A stretch of 51,819 nt of DNA from NCBI GenBank assembly GCA_902789175.1, contig CADANF010000018.1, forward strand, positions 1 to 51,819, written 5' to 3'. The stretch is from an uncultured Lachnospiraceae bacterium (lineage in GTDB: Bacteria; Bacillota; Clostridia; Lachnospirales; Lachnospiraceae). This document shows, piece after piece, positions 37,332 through 47,519 of this stretch (its first letter is position 1; every line of letters begins with the position of its first letter). Both the position numbers and the translations under genes were made by a program. The notes under the pieces were generated by a model, which worked only from the letters and a program-made list of their open reading frames with translations, searched no databases and had not been told where the DNA came from.

Positions 37332-37913
37332 CTAGTACATCTTGGATTTAAGACTCCAGGTCCAAGTCTGGTCATTTCCACTTACAGTTATACTTAATTT
37401 ATATATAGCTTCCACCATATAAGTCTGTTCTCCACAAGTTGAAATAGTTCTTACATGTAAAATGGCTCCGTTTTGATCAGTTCCTGTCCTTATCCAATAC
37501 ATGCAAACCGATGTAGTACAGTTCTTGTCATCTCCCGTAAGATTGAAATATCTAAAACTATCATCCTCCAAATGACCCGTTGGAGAGATACCCTCAGCTG
37601 AACTTATACCGTCTATATTATCTTTTGTATAGAAAGATGGCCATTTAGTCTCATCCATATTTTGCTTCAAGTAGTTATAAACATTGTTAGTCCCACCTTC
37701 TGCCAAGGTGATTTTCTTTTCCATTACATCTGAAAATGATTTTGCAGCTTCCGATGCCTGCAGGAAGTTCTTTTTATTATTGGTAGATGATAAAAATTTA
37801 TAAGCCACAATAAGTATCAGGAAGCAGAAGGCCATGACAACAGTAAGACAAACTATTGCAAATACAAGAGCCGCGCCCTTATTATTGTTTTTGTTTTTTC
37901 TTGATGTCTCCAT
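37332..37913 (-). CDS. Minor prepilin, PilX-like
   Basis: This 193-residue protein has a short basic leader (METSRKNKNNNKG) and a mature start AALVFAIVCLTVVMAFCFLI. There is no glutamate at +5, as is common for GspK/PilX-type tip subunits. A charged helix (KKNFLQASEAAKSFSDVMEKK) and a globular domain with three cysteines (NCTTSVCMYW and STCGEQ) follow. It is read just after the giant prepilin, from which it is 54 bases away. Confidence 0.78.
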   Translation of the reverse strand: METSRKNKNNNKGAALVFAIVCLTVVMAFCFLILIVAYKFLSSTNNKKNFLQASEAAKSFSDVMEKKITLAEGGTNNVYNYLKQNMDETKWPSFYTKDNIDGISSAEGISPTGHLEDDSFRYFNLTGDDKNCTTSVCMYWIRTGTDQNGAILHVRTISTCGEQTYMVEAIYKLSITVSGNDQTWTWSLKSKMY

Positions 37914-37967
37914 GTCACGACCTCCCTTCCTGATTTATTTTTTACTTACTATGTTACTTTTCATTAA

Positions 37968-40900
37968 TTAGTGCCCATTCCAGTTTGGTATAGGCGTAAG
38001 ATCTGGCTGGATTTCAAGACTGGCTCCAGAATCTTTTATGTTCCGGATGAAGGTAAGATACTTCTTATCTTGTTCTTCCATCATGCTATAGCCTATATCT
38101 TTAGTCCATCCACCGTTAGATACAGGTGACGGATCTTTGGAAAGCCCATCAATTCCTGTATAAGCACCTTTAAATCCTATAAAGAATCGATCATCGTTAT
38201 CATCTTTATAAGAAGTTAATATAGTTTCATGTTCTGTCTTTGCTGCCTCTAAAGCATCCTCAAATTCAACATCTCCCATATTTACAACAATCTCCTTATT
38301 CATAGGAACTGATGTGTTTTCACCTTCCGGCGTCCAGTAGAGCGCTCTGATAGATACTTTATCCTTAAAAGCTTTAACATTAGTTGTGGCATCTCTTAAT
38401 TCTATATTAATTACAACCACTGTATTTATATCAATGTCTCCTACTGCATTAGAAGTAGTTGACAGATCAAGAGTATCAATCGCATAGTCAGCATCAACAA
38501 CTGTACAACTTCTAAGATAATACTTATTTTTTTCATTCCCATCTGCCGCAACGGATTTAACCTGCACCTGATAGTCATAAGTAACATATGGATGAAGAAG
38601 GTCATAAAGATGTGCTATAAACTTAGGCCACACATCTGCCATATAGGCGTTATAGGTGCTATCGAAACCATGAGCGTTATAGTAATCAATGTAATTATAA
38701 TAATAATACACTTGAAAATATTCATTAAAGTCGTTTATATCCCCATTAAAGCAGATATCTATAGCTTGTATTACAATCTGTGCATCTGAATCGCCTTCAA
38801 ATTCTTCCTGATTATTATAAATATAAGGCATCCAATTCATTAGTATTATTCCATTCTGCGATGTAACATCAGGCTCAACAACCCAGATTCCATTACTATA
38901 AGTATACCTTCTAGCAATAAAACCTCCCCATATATTTTCCCATAAAGGTCCATTAGCACTAATCCCTGACGAAGTTACCTGATTATACATATCCGTTTTA
39001 TTTTCAGCTATTACAGTCGGATAATCTATTGTTGCATTATTCCAAACGATACTTACATCCTGAACCTTTGTAGGATTGAACTTACCATTTTTATCAAGTA
39101 TTTCGTTTGAGATAACTGTATATGTCTTACGATTATTATAGTTATCGGAATGTAGTTCCCAAATACCAATTCCATTTGGATATGTTTCTGTTGTAGGATT
39201 CTGGTACGCCTCTGCATCCTTATCAAGTACATAATCAGCTATAGAATTAATATTTCCGCTCAGATCAGTCATGTGGCGTGGTTTATGTGTCTGACTACTG
39301 GATGGCTCATAACCATCATCATCTACTCCCTTATAAACATTTGGATTAAAATAGCAACTATGATCATCGTTAAATTCATCCAGATAATAACCATAAATCT
39401 GCTGAGTCTGAACTCTGTATTTATCTCCATAATAAAGTTCCTCATCTCCAAAGTAGAAGTTCAGATATTCCTTTGAATTATCATTTGAAATATGAGTTGA
39501 ATTATCAGCACCATCAAGGCAGTACACTATCTTTTTTGCAGTTCCAAGTGTTATTCCTGAATCAAGGTCATTTCCCTCGTCTTTTGTGGTTACATAATTT
39601 CTACAGGTATTAAATGTTCCTTTTCCTGCGGTATCCGATGCTATTCCAGCTGAGTACTCTCCATCGATATAACCTGAATTAGTGCAGGATGTAAGATAAA
39701 TATTATTTACACTATGGCTCTGATAAGTTGAAACCTTAGCTAAAATACCTGCTGCATAATTTGCTTCTATCTCACCTTTATTATGGCAATTCTTTATTGT
39801 AGAATCTGCATTACCATGTAATTCTCCAATAATCCCTGCTGCTGTTTCTTTAGCTTTAACATCAACTCCATTAAGAGAGTCTTCTATAATCACATCTGTA
39901 ACAGCTCTTGCAATCATTCCTCCTGCATGTTGGTTCTCCGATTCTATCAGAGGTTTATTCTGTCCTTCTCCGCCTGCTCCTTGCTTGGAATTATCTGGTA
40001 CTTTTCCCTTAATCTGAATCTTACTTAACGAAAGGGCATCTGTTGAATCTTGATAGCCTATAATTCCTCCAGCGTAAGTGTATGCTTTTATATTTTCAAT
40101 ATTAACTTCTACAAATTTTATATCTCCGGTATTTTCATCTGCAAAGCTGTTGTTGATTACTCCAAAATTATTAGCTGCGTAACCACCTGCATTAAGATTA
40201 TTAATGTAGGCGCTAGCTGTGTAATTATTATTTCTCTCAGCCTCAAGATCAACCTCCACATTTGCTTCTACATTAAGTACTGCACCCTTATTATTCTCAG
40301 ATACTAGACCGCCTATAGCTCTTTCACCCTTTAAGTCTGCTTTTACATCTTCTTTTACCGTTAGAGTTCCATAATTTTCAGCAACAACACCAGCATAATA
40401 TTCGCCCTTGTTAACATGAGCCGTTGTTGTTTCATAATGCCCTTGATTTCCAGTGGTACGTCTATCAATTGTGTAAGTAAGTGTTTTTTTTGATGACCAC
40501 ACAGTTCGCCATAAGATAATATATTCAGTTGTTACATCAACCGTTATCTTTTTACCAGTATCATATAAATAATCCAAGTCCGCTTTAGAAAAGTATTTGA
40601 TGTTTCCATTTGGAGTAGCATCCGTTCCCAAACCATAATCCTTACATTTCAATTCGCCAGACATCACATATCTTCCTATTATAAAACTCCATGACTTTTC
40701 AAATTTATATTTACCACCTGAATATGTTAATTCAAACTCTTTAGACCAACTTACAGGACCATCCGACCAAAAATTGCCAGATGATAAAACTATATAGTAT
40801 TTTGTTGTACCTGTCCCTGGAATATAATTTTGATAAGTATATTCCGTCTCTTTACCTTTAAGATCCATTTCAACAGGACAAAGAACTTCTATTTCCGAAT

Positions 40901-43409
40901 ATTTACTATTGAACCCACATATTCCTGCTGCATGGCTTACTGCACTAACCCCCCTCTTATCATCTTCGTTATATTCTGGGAATTGAATTACATCATATTT
41001 TTTTACAGAATTTTCGTCTTCTGTTTCAGTTGTTGCAATTATTAATTTTTTCCCATTCGAACTTGTTGCAGATGTTTTTACAAAATCATCTTTATTAAAA
41101 TCCTTACTTGCATCATATGTGTTTCCAGAATACTGATGTCCATCCACTAATTCATTCAACTGTCTAATCTGTCTGTTAATATCATTAACAGCTGACGAAA
41201 GACTATTATAACCTATAACTCCTCCAACAAAGGAATATCCCTCTATCAATTGCGGAACCTTTCCTTCCTTAAGCATTATAGTCTGATTTTCTGAAAGGAT
41301 TGTAAAATTTCCACCTATAAGGCCACCTATAAAGTAGTTTCCTTTAATACTCTTGGGATTAATTTCATAATCACCATATTTATTACTTCTGTTAACTCCT
41401 GTAAGACCACCTACAAAGTTCTTTCCTGTAACAACCACCTCAGAATCTATTTCTATATCCTTTAATTCTCCTGTAGTTTCATTATCACCTACAACCCCTC
41501 CTGTAGCATTTCCTCCTGTTACAATACTTTCCCCGCTTATTTTAACATTATTAATGCTTCCTTTATTACAAGCAGCAAGGGTCCCAGTTGTTTTTGAACC
41601 TATAACTTTAATTTTATTCAAGTCTATATATGAAATCTCACCTTCATTTTCAATAAACAGTCCTGCTGAATACTCTGCATTTATAATATTTACTTCATAA
41701 ACACCATTAGCATCATAGTCAATGCTTAGATTAGATATCATTTTTTTAGACTTTGGTTCAACAGAAGTAAGTTCAGACTTGTTTGAAAAGAAATAATATG
41801 ATGGATATTTTACTTCTGTTCCTGGAGCAATATTTACCGTTCCCGTTTCTACCCCTGAAATTGCCACATGACTAGAACTACTAAAAACACTTCTATTATC
41901 AACAAAAGCCTGCCAGTCAAGATTTTCTGATATACTAAATCTCTTATTTCCTGTCTTTTGCTCAACTTTGTTTGATTTAATAACTTCCCCTGTATCCTTA
42001 TTGACTTTTACAGCAACGCCTTCTTCCACATACCTGATATTATATAAATGTCTAAAATTGCTAATGCCATAATTTACATCATTTCCAGCAACTAATCTAC
42101 TTGCAAACAGAGGTGACGAGGCTACTGTATTACCTTCATTTGACTTTGGATATGTTACATCCCCCTTAGGTATATCTATATTCTGATTTGACGTATTTTT
42201 TCCAACAATTTTTTCCACTTCGAATGTAATATTATCCTGATTAAGCATCTCCTTACGGATAAATCTACAAAAACTGTAAGTAGAATCAAATAAGTTTATA
42301 TTAGTATCTTCTTCATCCGTAATATTATAGTATGTAGTCTGGGCCTGTATATCCACTGCATCAAAAGCAAAATATATATTTTCAAAACCATCAGAATTAA
42401 CAACTCTTGCAGGAACTGTAATATTCACTTTTTTATTATTAGCCAGATTGCCATTTACATATGGTGTCATCACAAGGGTTACTGCTTTCCACTTGTCTGT
42501 AACCTTGTTTGAATTGCTATTAGTCATTTCAACCTTATATTTTGTTGTGCCCTGTTTAAGGGTAAATTCATAGCTGAGATTTCCTAAGGAGCCTTTTATA
42601 TCAGGATTATTTGTATAAATCTTTAAGCCAAAGACATCCTCATTGCAGACTTCGGCGCAGATTTTTGCACTGAGGATTGGGTATGGATCTTTTTGTTCTA
42701 CGGACATTTCATCCACACCAAAATAACCGATCATGAATTTTTCACGATCTTCTTCTTTTCTCTTATTGATTGTTGGATCATCATTGATATTTTGAGAACC
42801 CGAAAGTTCTGATGCGTAAAGAAGATAGTCAATAGAATCGCTGTAGCATACAGCAAAAACCTGACCTGCTTCAGGAGAAAATTCTATTGCTATTGCACCA
42901 TTAAGAAGGCCTCCATCAGTAATGCTGTCAGAAAGCAGTTGGAATACTAAAGATGCCTGTTTATCAGTAAGTTCACCTTTTATATATTTTCCGTAATCAC
43001 CTTTATGGGTTCTGATTGATACAATTGTATACTGAGCCTGTCCCTTCCATACTCCATCTAATGTATAATGTCCCCCTTGTGGATTAGAAAGCGTAACAGG
43101 ATCTATTGGTTTACAATTAACGGTATAATGGCCGTCACCATCTAAGAAGTTATTTGTAAATATTTCGAGAGAATTTCCCGCATTAAGAGATGTCAGCTGA
43201 TTTGCGGCTGCCGTATAGATTGTCTTAGCATTCTCATTCTGACGTCTGAATTTTACCCTTGCCTGCCAGGCAATTATAATAGATGCAGATATACTTGCAA
43301 CTATAGTCATTACCACCAATGTAACTATAAGTTCAGTCAAAGTAAAACCCTTATTATTCGCCCTGAATTCTATGTTTTTATGAAGTTTTTTGCCCTGCAT
43401 ATTCTTCAT
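37968..43409 (-). CDS. Giant prepilin-adhesin (1813 residues)
   Basis: The start is ATG 43409 with GAGAGGG upstream. The leader (MKNMQGKKLHKNIEFRANNKG) is followed by a canonical pilin helix, FTLTELIVTLVVMTIVASIS, with phenylalanine at +1 and glutamate at +5. Instead of a small head, some 1750 residues follow. The central part contains beta-rich repeats around the theme GGxxGxN (TGGVVGDNETTGELKDI; VGGLTGVNRSN; IGGLIGGNFTI), resembling the GLUG repeats of surface adhesins. The remainder is Asn/Asp/Tyr-rich. It probably sits at the pilus tip, exposing an adhesin. It is first in the assembly operon, with its own promoter. Confidence 0.85.
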   Translation of the reverse strand: MKNMQGKKLHKNIEFRANNKGFTLTELIVTLVVMTIVASISASIIIAWQARVKFRRQNENAKTIYTAAANQLTSLNAGNSLEIFTNNFLDGDGHYTVNCKPIDPVTLSNPQGGHYTLDGVWKGQAQYTIVSIRTHKGDYGKYIKGELTDKQASLVFQLLSDSITDGGLLNGAIAIEFSPEAGQVFAVCYSDSIDYLLYASELSGSQNINDDPTINKRKEEDREKFMIGYFGVDEMSVEQKDPYPILSAKICAEVCNEDVFGLKIYTNNPDIKGSLGNLSYEFTLKQGTTKYKVEMTNSNSNKVTDKWKAVTLVMTPYVNGNLANNKKVNITVPARVVNSDGFENIYFAFDAVDIQAQTTYYNITDEEDTNINLFDSTYSFCRFIRKEMLNQDNITFEVEKIVGKNTSNQNIDIPKGDVTYPKSNEGNTVASSPLFASRLVAGNDVNYGISNFRHLYNIRYVEEGVAVKVNKDTGEVIKSNKVEQKTGNKRFSISENLDWQAFVDNRSVFSSSSHVAISGVETGTVNIAPGTEVKYPSYYFFSNKSELTSVEPKSKKMISNLSIDYDANGVYEVNIINAEYSAGLFIENEGEISYIDLNKIKVIGSKTTGTLAACNKGSINNVKISGESIVTGGNATGGVVGDNETTGELKDIEIDSEVVVTGKNFVGGLTGVNRSNKYGDYEINPKSIKGNYFIGGLIGGNFTILSENQTIMLKEGKVPQLIEGYSFVGGVIGYNSLSSAVNDINRQIRQLNELVDGHQYSGNTYDASKDFNKDDFVKTSATSSNGKKLIIATTETEDENSVKKYDVIQFPEYNEDDKRGVSAVSHAAGICGFNSKYSEIEVLCPVEMDLKGKETEYTYQNYIPGTGTTKYYIVLSSGNFWSDGPVSWSKEFELTYSGGKYKFEKSWSFIIGRYVMSGELKCKDYGLGTDATPNGNIKYFSKADLDYLYDTGKKITVDVTTEYIILWRTVWSSKKTLTYTIDRRTTGNQGHYETTTAHVNKGEYYAGVVAENYGTLTVKEDVKADLKGERAIGGLVSENNKGAVLNVEANVEVDLEAERNNNYTASAYINNLNAGGYAANNFGVINNSFADENTGDIKFVEVNIENIKAYTYAGGIIGYQDSTDALSLSKIQIKGKVPDNSKQGAGGEGQNKPLIESENQHAGGMIARAVTDVIIEDSLNGVDVKAKETAAGIIGELHGNADSTIKNCHNKGEIEANYAAGILAKVSTYQSHSVNNIYLTSCTNSGYIDGEYSAGIASDTAGKGTFNTCRNYVTTKDEGNDLDSGITLGTAKKIVYCLDGADNSTHISNDNSKEYLNFYFGDEELYYGDKYRVQTQQIYGYYLDEFNDDHSCYFNPNVYKGVDDDGYEPSSSQTHKPRHMTDLSGNINSIADYVLDKDAEAYQNPTTETYPNGIGIWELHSDNYNNRKTYTVISNEILDKNGKFNPTKVQDVSIVWNNATIDYPTVIAENKTDMYNQVTSSGISANGPLWENIWGGFIARRYTYSNGIWVVEPDVTSQNGIILMNWMPYIYNNQEEFEGDSDAQIVIQAIDICFNGDINDFNEYFQVYYYYNYIDYYNAHGFDSTYNAYMADVWPKFIAHLYDLLHPYVTYDYQVQVKSVAADGNEKNKYYLRSCTVVDADYAIDTLDLSTTSNAVGDIDINTVVVINIELRDATTNVKAFKDKVSIRALYWTPEGENTSVPMNKEIVVNMGDVEFEDALEAAKTEHETILTSYKDDNDDRFFIGFKGAYTGIDGLSKDPSPVSNGGWTKDIGYSMMEEQDKKYLTFIRNIKDSGASLEIQPDLTPIPNWNGH

Positions 43410-43439
43410 AAACAAACCCTCTCATATAACTTTCCACCT

Positions 43440-43497
43440 AAGGCAATATGCCTTAAATTAACCTACTACCTAAATGTCCCTCATATCAATTTAGGTA
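43440..43497 (-). promoter_or_regulatory. Two hairpins in the giant prepilin leader
   Basis: AAGGCA-ATA-TGCCTT (43440-43454) and TACCTAAAT (43467-43475) with ATTTAGGTA (43489-43497) lie between the promoter and the start codon. Both would be in the mRNA leader. They do not resemble a known riboswitch. They may control mRNA stability or bind a protein. Confidence 0.4.
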
Positions 43498-43526
43498 CAC
43501 TTAACCTATTATTTATAGTATATTTT

Positions 43527-43555
43527 ATTATATAATATGCAATTTTTACGGTCAA
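43527..43555 (-). promoter_or_regulatory. Promoter of the pilus assembly operon
   Basis: On the - strand there is a -35 box TTGACC (43555-43550), a 17-bp spacer and a perfect -10 box TATAAT (43532-43527). The -35 is part of GTTTGACCGT, the same box found three times near pilA. The transcript would have a leader of about 110 bases. Confidence 0.75.
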
Positions 43556-43625
43556 ACTTATAGCCCCCTAATAGTCTGATATTTTTGTGAATTTTTTTAC
43601 AGTTTATTCATAGTATGTTAAAAAA

Positions 43626-43649
43626 TAGCTGTGCCCAAAGGCACAGCTA
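43626..43649 (-). terminator. Terminator of the peptide export operon
   Basis: TAGCTGTGCC pairs with GGCACAGCTA around CAAA. On the - strand it is followed by six T. It ends the leftward operon 25 bases past the HlyD-type gene. Confidence 0.9.
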
Positions 43650-43674
43650 CTGTGTTTTAATGCTATATTTACTA

Positions 43675-45327
43675 TCAGTCAGTCAAGTTTATTTTTTCCA
43701 AAAGATAAGTCATCACTGTCTTTTCACCCACAATGATATTACCCCGACAAGCCATCCCTGTTTTTAATGCTATGTCACATTTCTTTCCTTTATTTTTGTC
43801 ATTTTCACAGCATTTTACTTTAACAATATAATAAGCCATTCCCGTTTTTTCATTTACTGTAATATCTTTTGAGATATTTTCTACTTTTCCATAAACATAT
43901 CCATACTCTCTCGCTGGAAATGCTGAAATTTCAAACTTAACATCCTGTCCTTCCACAACATGACCTATATCAGAATTTCTTACATAAATTTCAATATAAA
44001 AACCGGCTTCTTGTTCCGGATAAATGCTGCCTAGTAAACTCCCCTCCTGAATATAACTACCAACTTTTATATCGTCCCTGGAATAATAATATCCCTCAGT
44101 CTGAGCAGTTATGACACACTTATCATTCTTTATGTTAAAGCTATTTAAGTAAGATTCACATTCATCTTTTTTCGCCTGACAATCCAGTATTTCTTTATCC
44201 ACGTTCTTCTTTTCAGTAAGAATAGCTACTTCATTTGCAGATGAATTATCTGGAATTGCTACAAGTTGGCTTTCCATATTACTTTTATTTGAAGAAAGAT
44301 TTATTATTGTTGTTTTATATCCTTCAATAGTCTGCTCTATATTTGAAATCTGAGTTTCTTCTAACTTTTTAAGAGCTTTTGCTTTTTCCTGTGCTACAGA
44401 TTCTTTATTTGTTTCATATGCTTCCTTTTGAGTTTTAAGATTTTCAACATCGATATCATTTTCACTACTTTTCAATGGATTATCTTCTTCAGTTTTTTCC
44501 GCATTTTCTAAATCATCAGTGCTCATTACTTGAGACTTGGGGTCAATAGTAGCAGTGTTATTATCTGCATTTTCTATCTGAAGATCTAAAAGATCAATCT
44601 GTGTCTGATATTCAGCAATCTTACTATCATAAGTCGCAGCAGTAAGCTCATACGTTGATATATATCCATTTACCAGACTATAATAATAAGAATCGCTATT
44701 ATTAAATGTATTATTCCTATTAAGTATACACTCCTCTGCATCTTCTAATTTTTCAACCTTAGAATTATATTCCTCTATTGTGTCACTAATAGAACTGGCA
44801 TTTCCCTGATAAGCCTCAGCCTGTCTGTTATTTCCTGAATTTTGATAATTTATACTGGCATACAGTAATTTCCTTCTGTTAGAGAATTCCTCATAATATT
44901 TATTATCCTTATAATCAGCTGAGAGATCATTTTCACTATCAAGAGATTTTTTATATTCCTCAAGCATTTTAATTCTTTGTTCTGTCTCATCCAAAGTTTT
45001 CTGATACTCTTCTATTTTATTTCCAAGGTCATCAACAGAAATAATGTAAAGGATATCTCCTTTATTTATATATTGTCCATTTATAACATTACATTCTGAA
45101 ATCTCTCCTGACACTCCAGAGCTTATACTATATATTTCACTTTCTCCCTTTATTAACCCATCGCAGTTGACCACATCGTCAATTTTAAAAAATGAAGCCC
45201 AGACAACTGCAATCAGGAAAATCAACAGTATAGTATAAATGGTATATATCATAAATGGATTAGGCTTAGATTCATATAATTCGACACTGTCAGTTATGTC
45301 ACTTATATCAACAATAACTTTTTTCAT
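43675..45327 (-). CDS. HlyD-family peptide export adaptor
   Basis: This 550-residue membrane-fusion-type protein works with C39 ABC exporters of double-glycine peptides. A cytoplasmic tail of about 26 residues and one membrane helix (MIYTIYTILLIFLIAVVWAS) come first. Then follow a lipoyl/barrel half (SISSGVSGEISECNVINGQ), two long coiled-coil arms (about 90-400) and the second barrel half (VKVGSYIQEGSLLGSI), with a beta-barrel domain near the C-terminus. The insert NTATIDPKSQVMSTDD between coils is unusual. The start overlaps the ABC gene stop by four bases. Confidence 0.88.
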   Translation of the reverse strand: MKKVIVDISDITDSVELYESKPNPFMIYTIYTILLIFLIAVVWASFFKIDDVVNCDGLIKGESEIYSISSGVSGEISECNVINGQYINKGDILYIISVDDLGNKIEEYQKTLDETEQRIKMLEEYKKSLDSENDLSADYKDNKYYEEFSNRRKLLYASINYQNSGNNRQAEAYQGNASSISDTIEEYNSKVEKLEDAEECILNRNNTFNNSDSYYYSLVNGYISTYELTAATYDSKIAEYQTQIDLLDLQIENADNNTATIDPKSQVMSTDDLENAEKTEEDNPLKSSENDIDVENLKTQKEAYETNKESVAQEKAKALKKLEETQISNIEQTIEGYKTTIINLSSNKSNMESQLVAIPDNSSANEVAILTEKKNVDKEILDCQAKKDECESYLNSFNIKNDKCVITAQTEGYYYSRDDIKVGSYIQEGSLLGSIYPEQEAGFYIEIYVRNSDIGHVVEGQDVKFEISAFPAREYGYVYGKVENISKDITVNEKTGMAYYIVKVKCCENDKNKGKKCDIALKTGMACRGNIIVGEKTVMTYLLEKINLTD

Positions 45328-47519
45328 CTTGAAACCTCCAGACTCTGCTGATCTACCAATTTCTTATATTTTCCATTCAAGTCAATTAATTCCTTATGAT
45401 TTCCCATTTCAATGATGCTTCCTTTTTCCATAACACATATTTTGTCACAGTTCTTTATAGTACTAAGTCTGTGAGCTATAAATATAACTGTCATATCTTT
45501 TGTATACTCGCTTATCGTTTTATCCAGCGCTCTTTCAGTTATGGCATCAAGGTTACTGGTTGCTTCATCAAGGATAAGTATATCCGGATTCTTAAGAAAT
45601 GCTCTTGCTATGGCAAGACGCTGCCTTTGTCCACCTGATAGATTAGCTCCATTTTCATCCAGCATTGTTTCATATCTAAGAGGCAGCTCATTTATAAATT
45701 CATGTGCCTGAGCTTTCTTGCATGCCGAAATCACCTCATCCACACTTGCATCTTCTACTCCCAGCATAAGATTTTCCATTATAGTTCCACCAAAAAGAAA
45801 TGTTTCCTGAGGTATATATGCAATCCTGTCTCTTAATCTTTCTATCTGAATATCATCGATATTGTTTTCATCTAAAAGTATTTCCCCTGATTCAACTGAA
45901 TACATATGAAGGATTAATTTTGAAAGTGTTGTTTTTCCTGATCCACTTTCTCCAACAAAAGCTATCTTCTCACCCTTGTTTATTTTCAGATTGATGTCCT
46001 TTAACACAAGATTTCTAGTACCATATCTGAAATTAACATTATTAAACTCAATATTTCCTTCAAATTTTTTAGGATTTATCTTTCTTCTTTCTGCTTCAGT
46101 CTTTTCTATCTCAAGATCAAGTATCTCTCCTAATCTGTCCGATGCTACTACAGCAGTCTGAATCTGTGGCTGCAGATTAATCAGATTTTTAACAGGATCA
46201 AGGAAATATACAAGGAGTGCATTAAAAGTAATAAGCTCTCCCATACTCATTTCTCCTTTTATAACTGAATACCCTCCAATCCAAAGAATGATAACTCCAC
46301 CTACCAGTTCTATAAATATTTTTAAAGAAGCCTGAAGATTCTCAACCCATCCTAGCTTAAATATACTTTTTAATAATCGTATAAATCTGATCTCCGTCTC
46401 TAACTTAACACCTGTTTCTGCATTAAATGCCTTAACTGTCTGAATGCCATTTAATGATTCCACCATATATGAAGTAAGCCTTGAACTATCCTCCATCTGT
46501 TTTCTATTTAATCTTTCATACCAGCCGTTAAACGCCTTAACAATAACAAAATATAGGATAACTATAATAAGTGCTATAAAGAATAATTTTGCATTTTGCA
46601 CATATAAAATCAGTGCACCGGCTATAGCCATAAGTGTATCGATCATTATCGTTAATGTTGCACCGGAAATGGCATTTCTTATCTTACCCGCATCGTTAAA
46701 TCTTGAGATGATCTCTCCCACTTTTCTTGTTCCAAAGAAATTCATCGGAAGTTCCAATACATGTCTGTAATACCCCAAGAGAAGCGCAATATCTAATTTT
46801 TGTGACAGATATAATAGCAAATGAGATCTGAATGCATTTAATATCACCTTAAACACATTTAATAAGATCACACCTATTGATAATGTAAATAATGTCTTCT
46901 CCAACGCATTTGGAAGGACATTATCAAGTAATTCTCTAAAATAGAATGCCCCAAGTATTCCTAAAATCGTATAAAGAAGTGACGCCAAAAATATATGTAA
47001 TATCAGTTTTTTCTGTGGTTTTAGCAAATAAAAAAAACGACTAAACAAGCTTTTAGTTTCATCGCCTTTTTTAAAGTCTTCTCTTTTCACTAAAAAAATG
47101 AGTATCCCTGTCCATTGATATTTAGGAGGTTTTCCTTCTTCTTTTATTTCACCAAAGAATTCTTCTGGAGTAAGTTTTACAATTCCTTCTCCCGGATCAG
47201 CTATTATCACATATTTTTTTGTTATCTTATGTATCACAACATAATGAAGTAAGCTTCCCTCTACTATTACATGAGCAATACATGGAAGAGGAAATTCTGA
47301 AAAAAAGGCTTCTTTATTTCCTTTTACTCCCTTTGCATTAAATCCCAGCTGGTCTGCCGCCTTGATCACACCTGCGACATTTGTTCCCTGCTTATCAGTT
47401 CCTGCAACTTCTCTTATTCTACTTATCGATGTCTTATAACCATTCTGCCTGCATATGGTTGCAAGACAAGCCGCACCACAGTCAGTGATGTCATGTTGTT
47501 TTATACAGTGGTATTTCAT
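45324..47519 (-). CDS. C39-peptidase ABC exporter for double-glycine peptides
   Basis: This 731-residue transporter cuts leaders after Gly-Gly and exports the mature peptide. The N-terminal C39 cysteine peptidase has its nucleophile Cys14 in HDITDCGAACLATI, with Gln8 forming the oxyanion hole, His in LLHYVVIHKI and Asp in IIADPGEG. Six membrane helices follow, then the ATPase with Walker A GESGSGKTT, signature LSGGQRQRLAIARAF and Walker B LILDEATSNLD. All motifs are intact. It overlaps the CPBP gene by 29 bases and the HlyD gene by four. Its substrates are probably the three small peptides just upstream. Confidence 0.96.
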   Translation of the reverse strand: MKYHCIKQHDITDCGAACLATICRQNGYKTSISRIREVAGTDKQGTNVAGVIKAADQLGFNAKGVKGNKEAFFSEFPLPCIAHVIVEGSLLHYVVIHKITKKYVIIADPGEGIVKLTPEEFFGEIKEEGKPPKYQWTGILIFLVKREDFKKGDETKSLFSRFFYLLKPQKKLILHIFLASLLYTILGILGAFYFRELLDNVLPNALEKTLFTLSIGVILLNVFKVILNAFRSHLLLYLSQKLDIALLLGYYRHVLELPMNFFGTRKVGEIISRFNDAGKIRNAISGATLTIMIDTLMAIAGALILYVQNAKLFFIALIIVILYFVIVKAFNGWYERLNRKQMEDSSRLTSYMVESLNGIQTVKAFNAETGVKLETEIRFIRLLKSIFKLGWVENLQASLKIFIELVGGVIILWIGGYSVIKGEMSMGELITFNALLVYFLDPVKNLINLQPQIQTAVVASDRLGEILDLEIEKTEAERRKINPKKFEGNIEFNNVNFRYGTRNLVLKDINLKINKGEKIAFVGESGSGKTTLSKLILHMYSVESGEILLDENNIDDIQIERLRDRIAYIPQETFLFGGTIMENLMLGVEDASVDEVISACKKAQAHEFINELPLRYETMLDENGANLSGGQRQRLAIARAFLKNPDILILDEATSNLDAITERALDKTISEYTKDMTVIFIAHRLSTIKNCDKICVMEKGSIIEMGNHKELIDLNGKYKKLVDQQSLEVSR

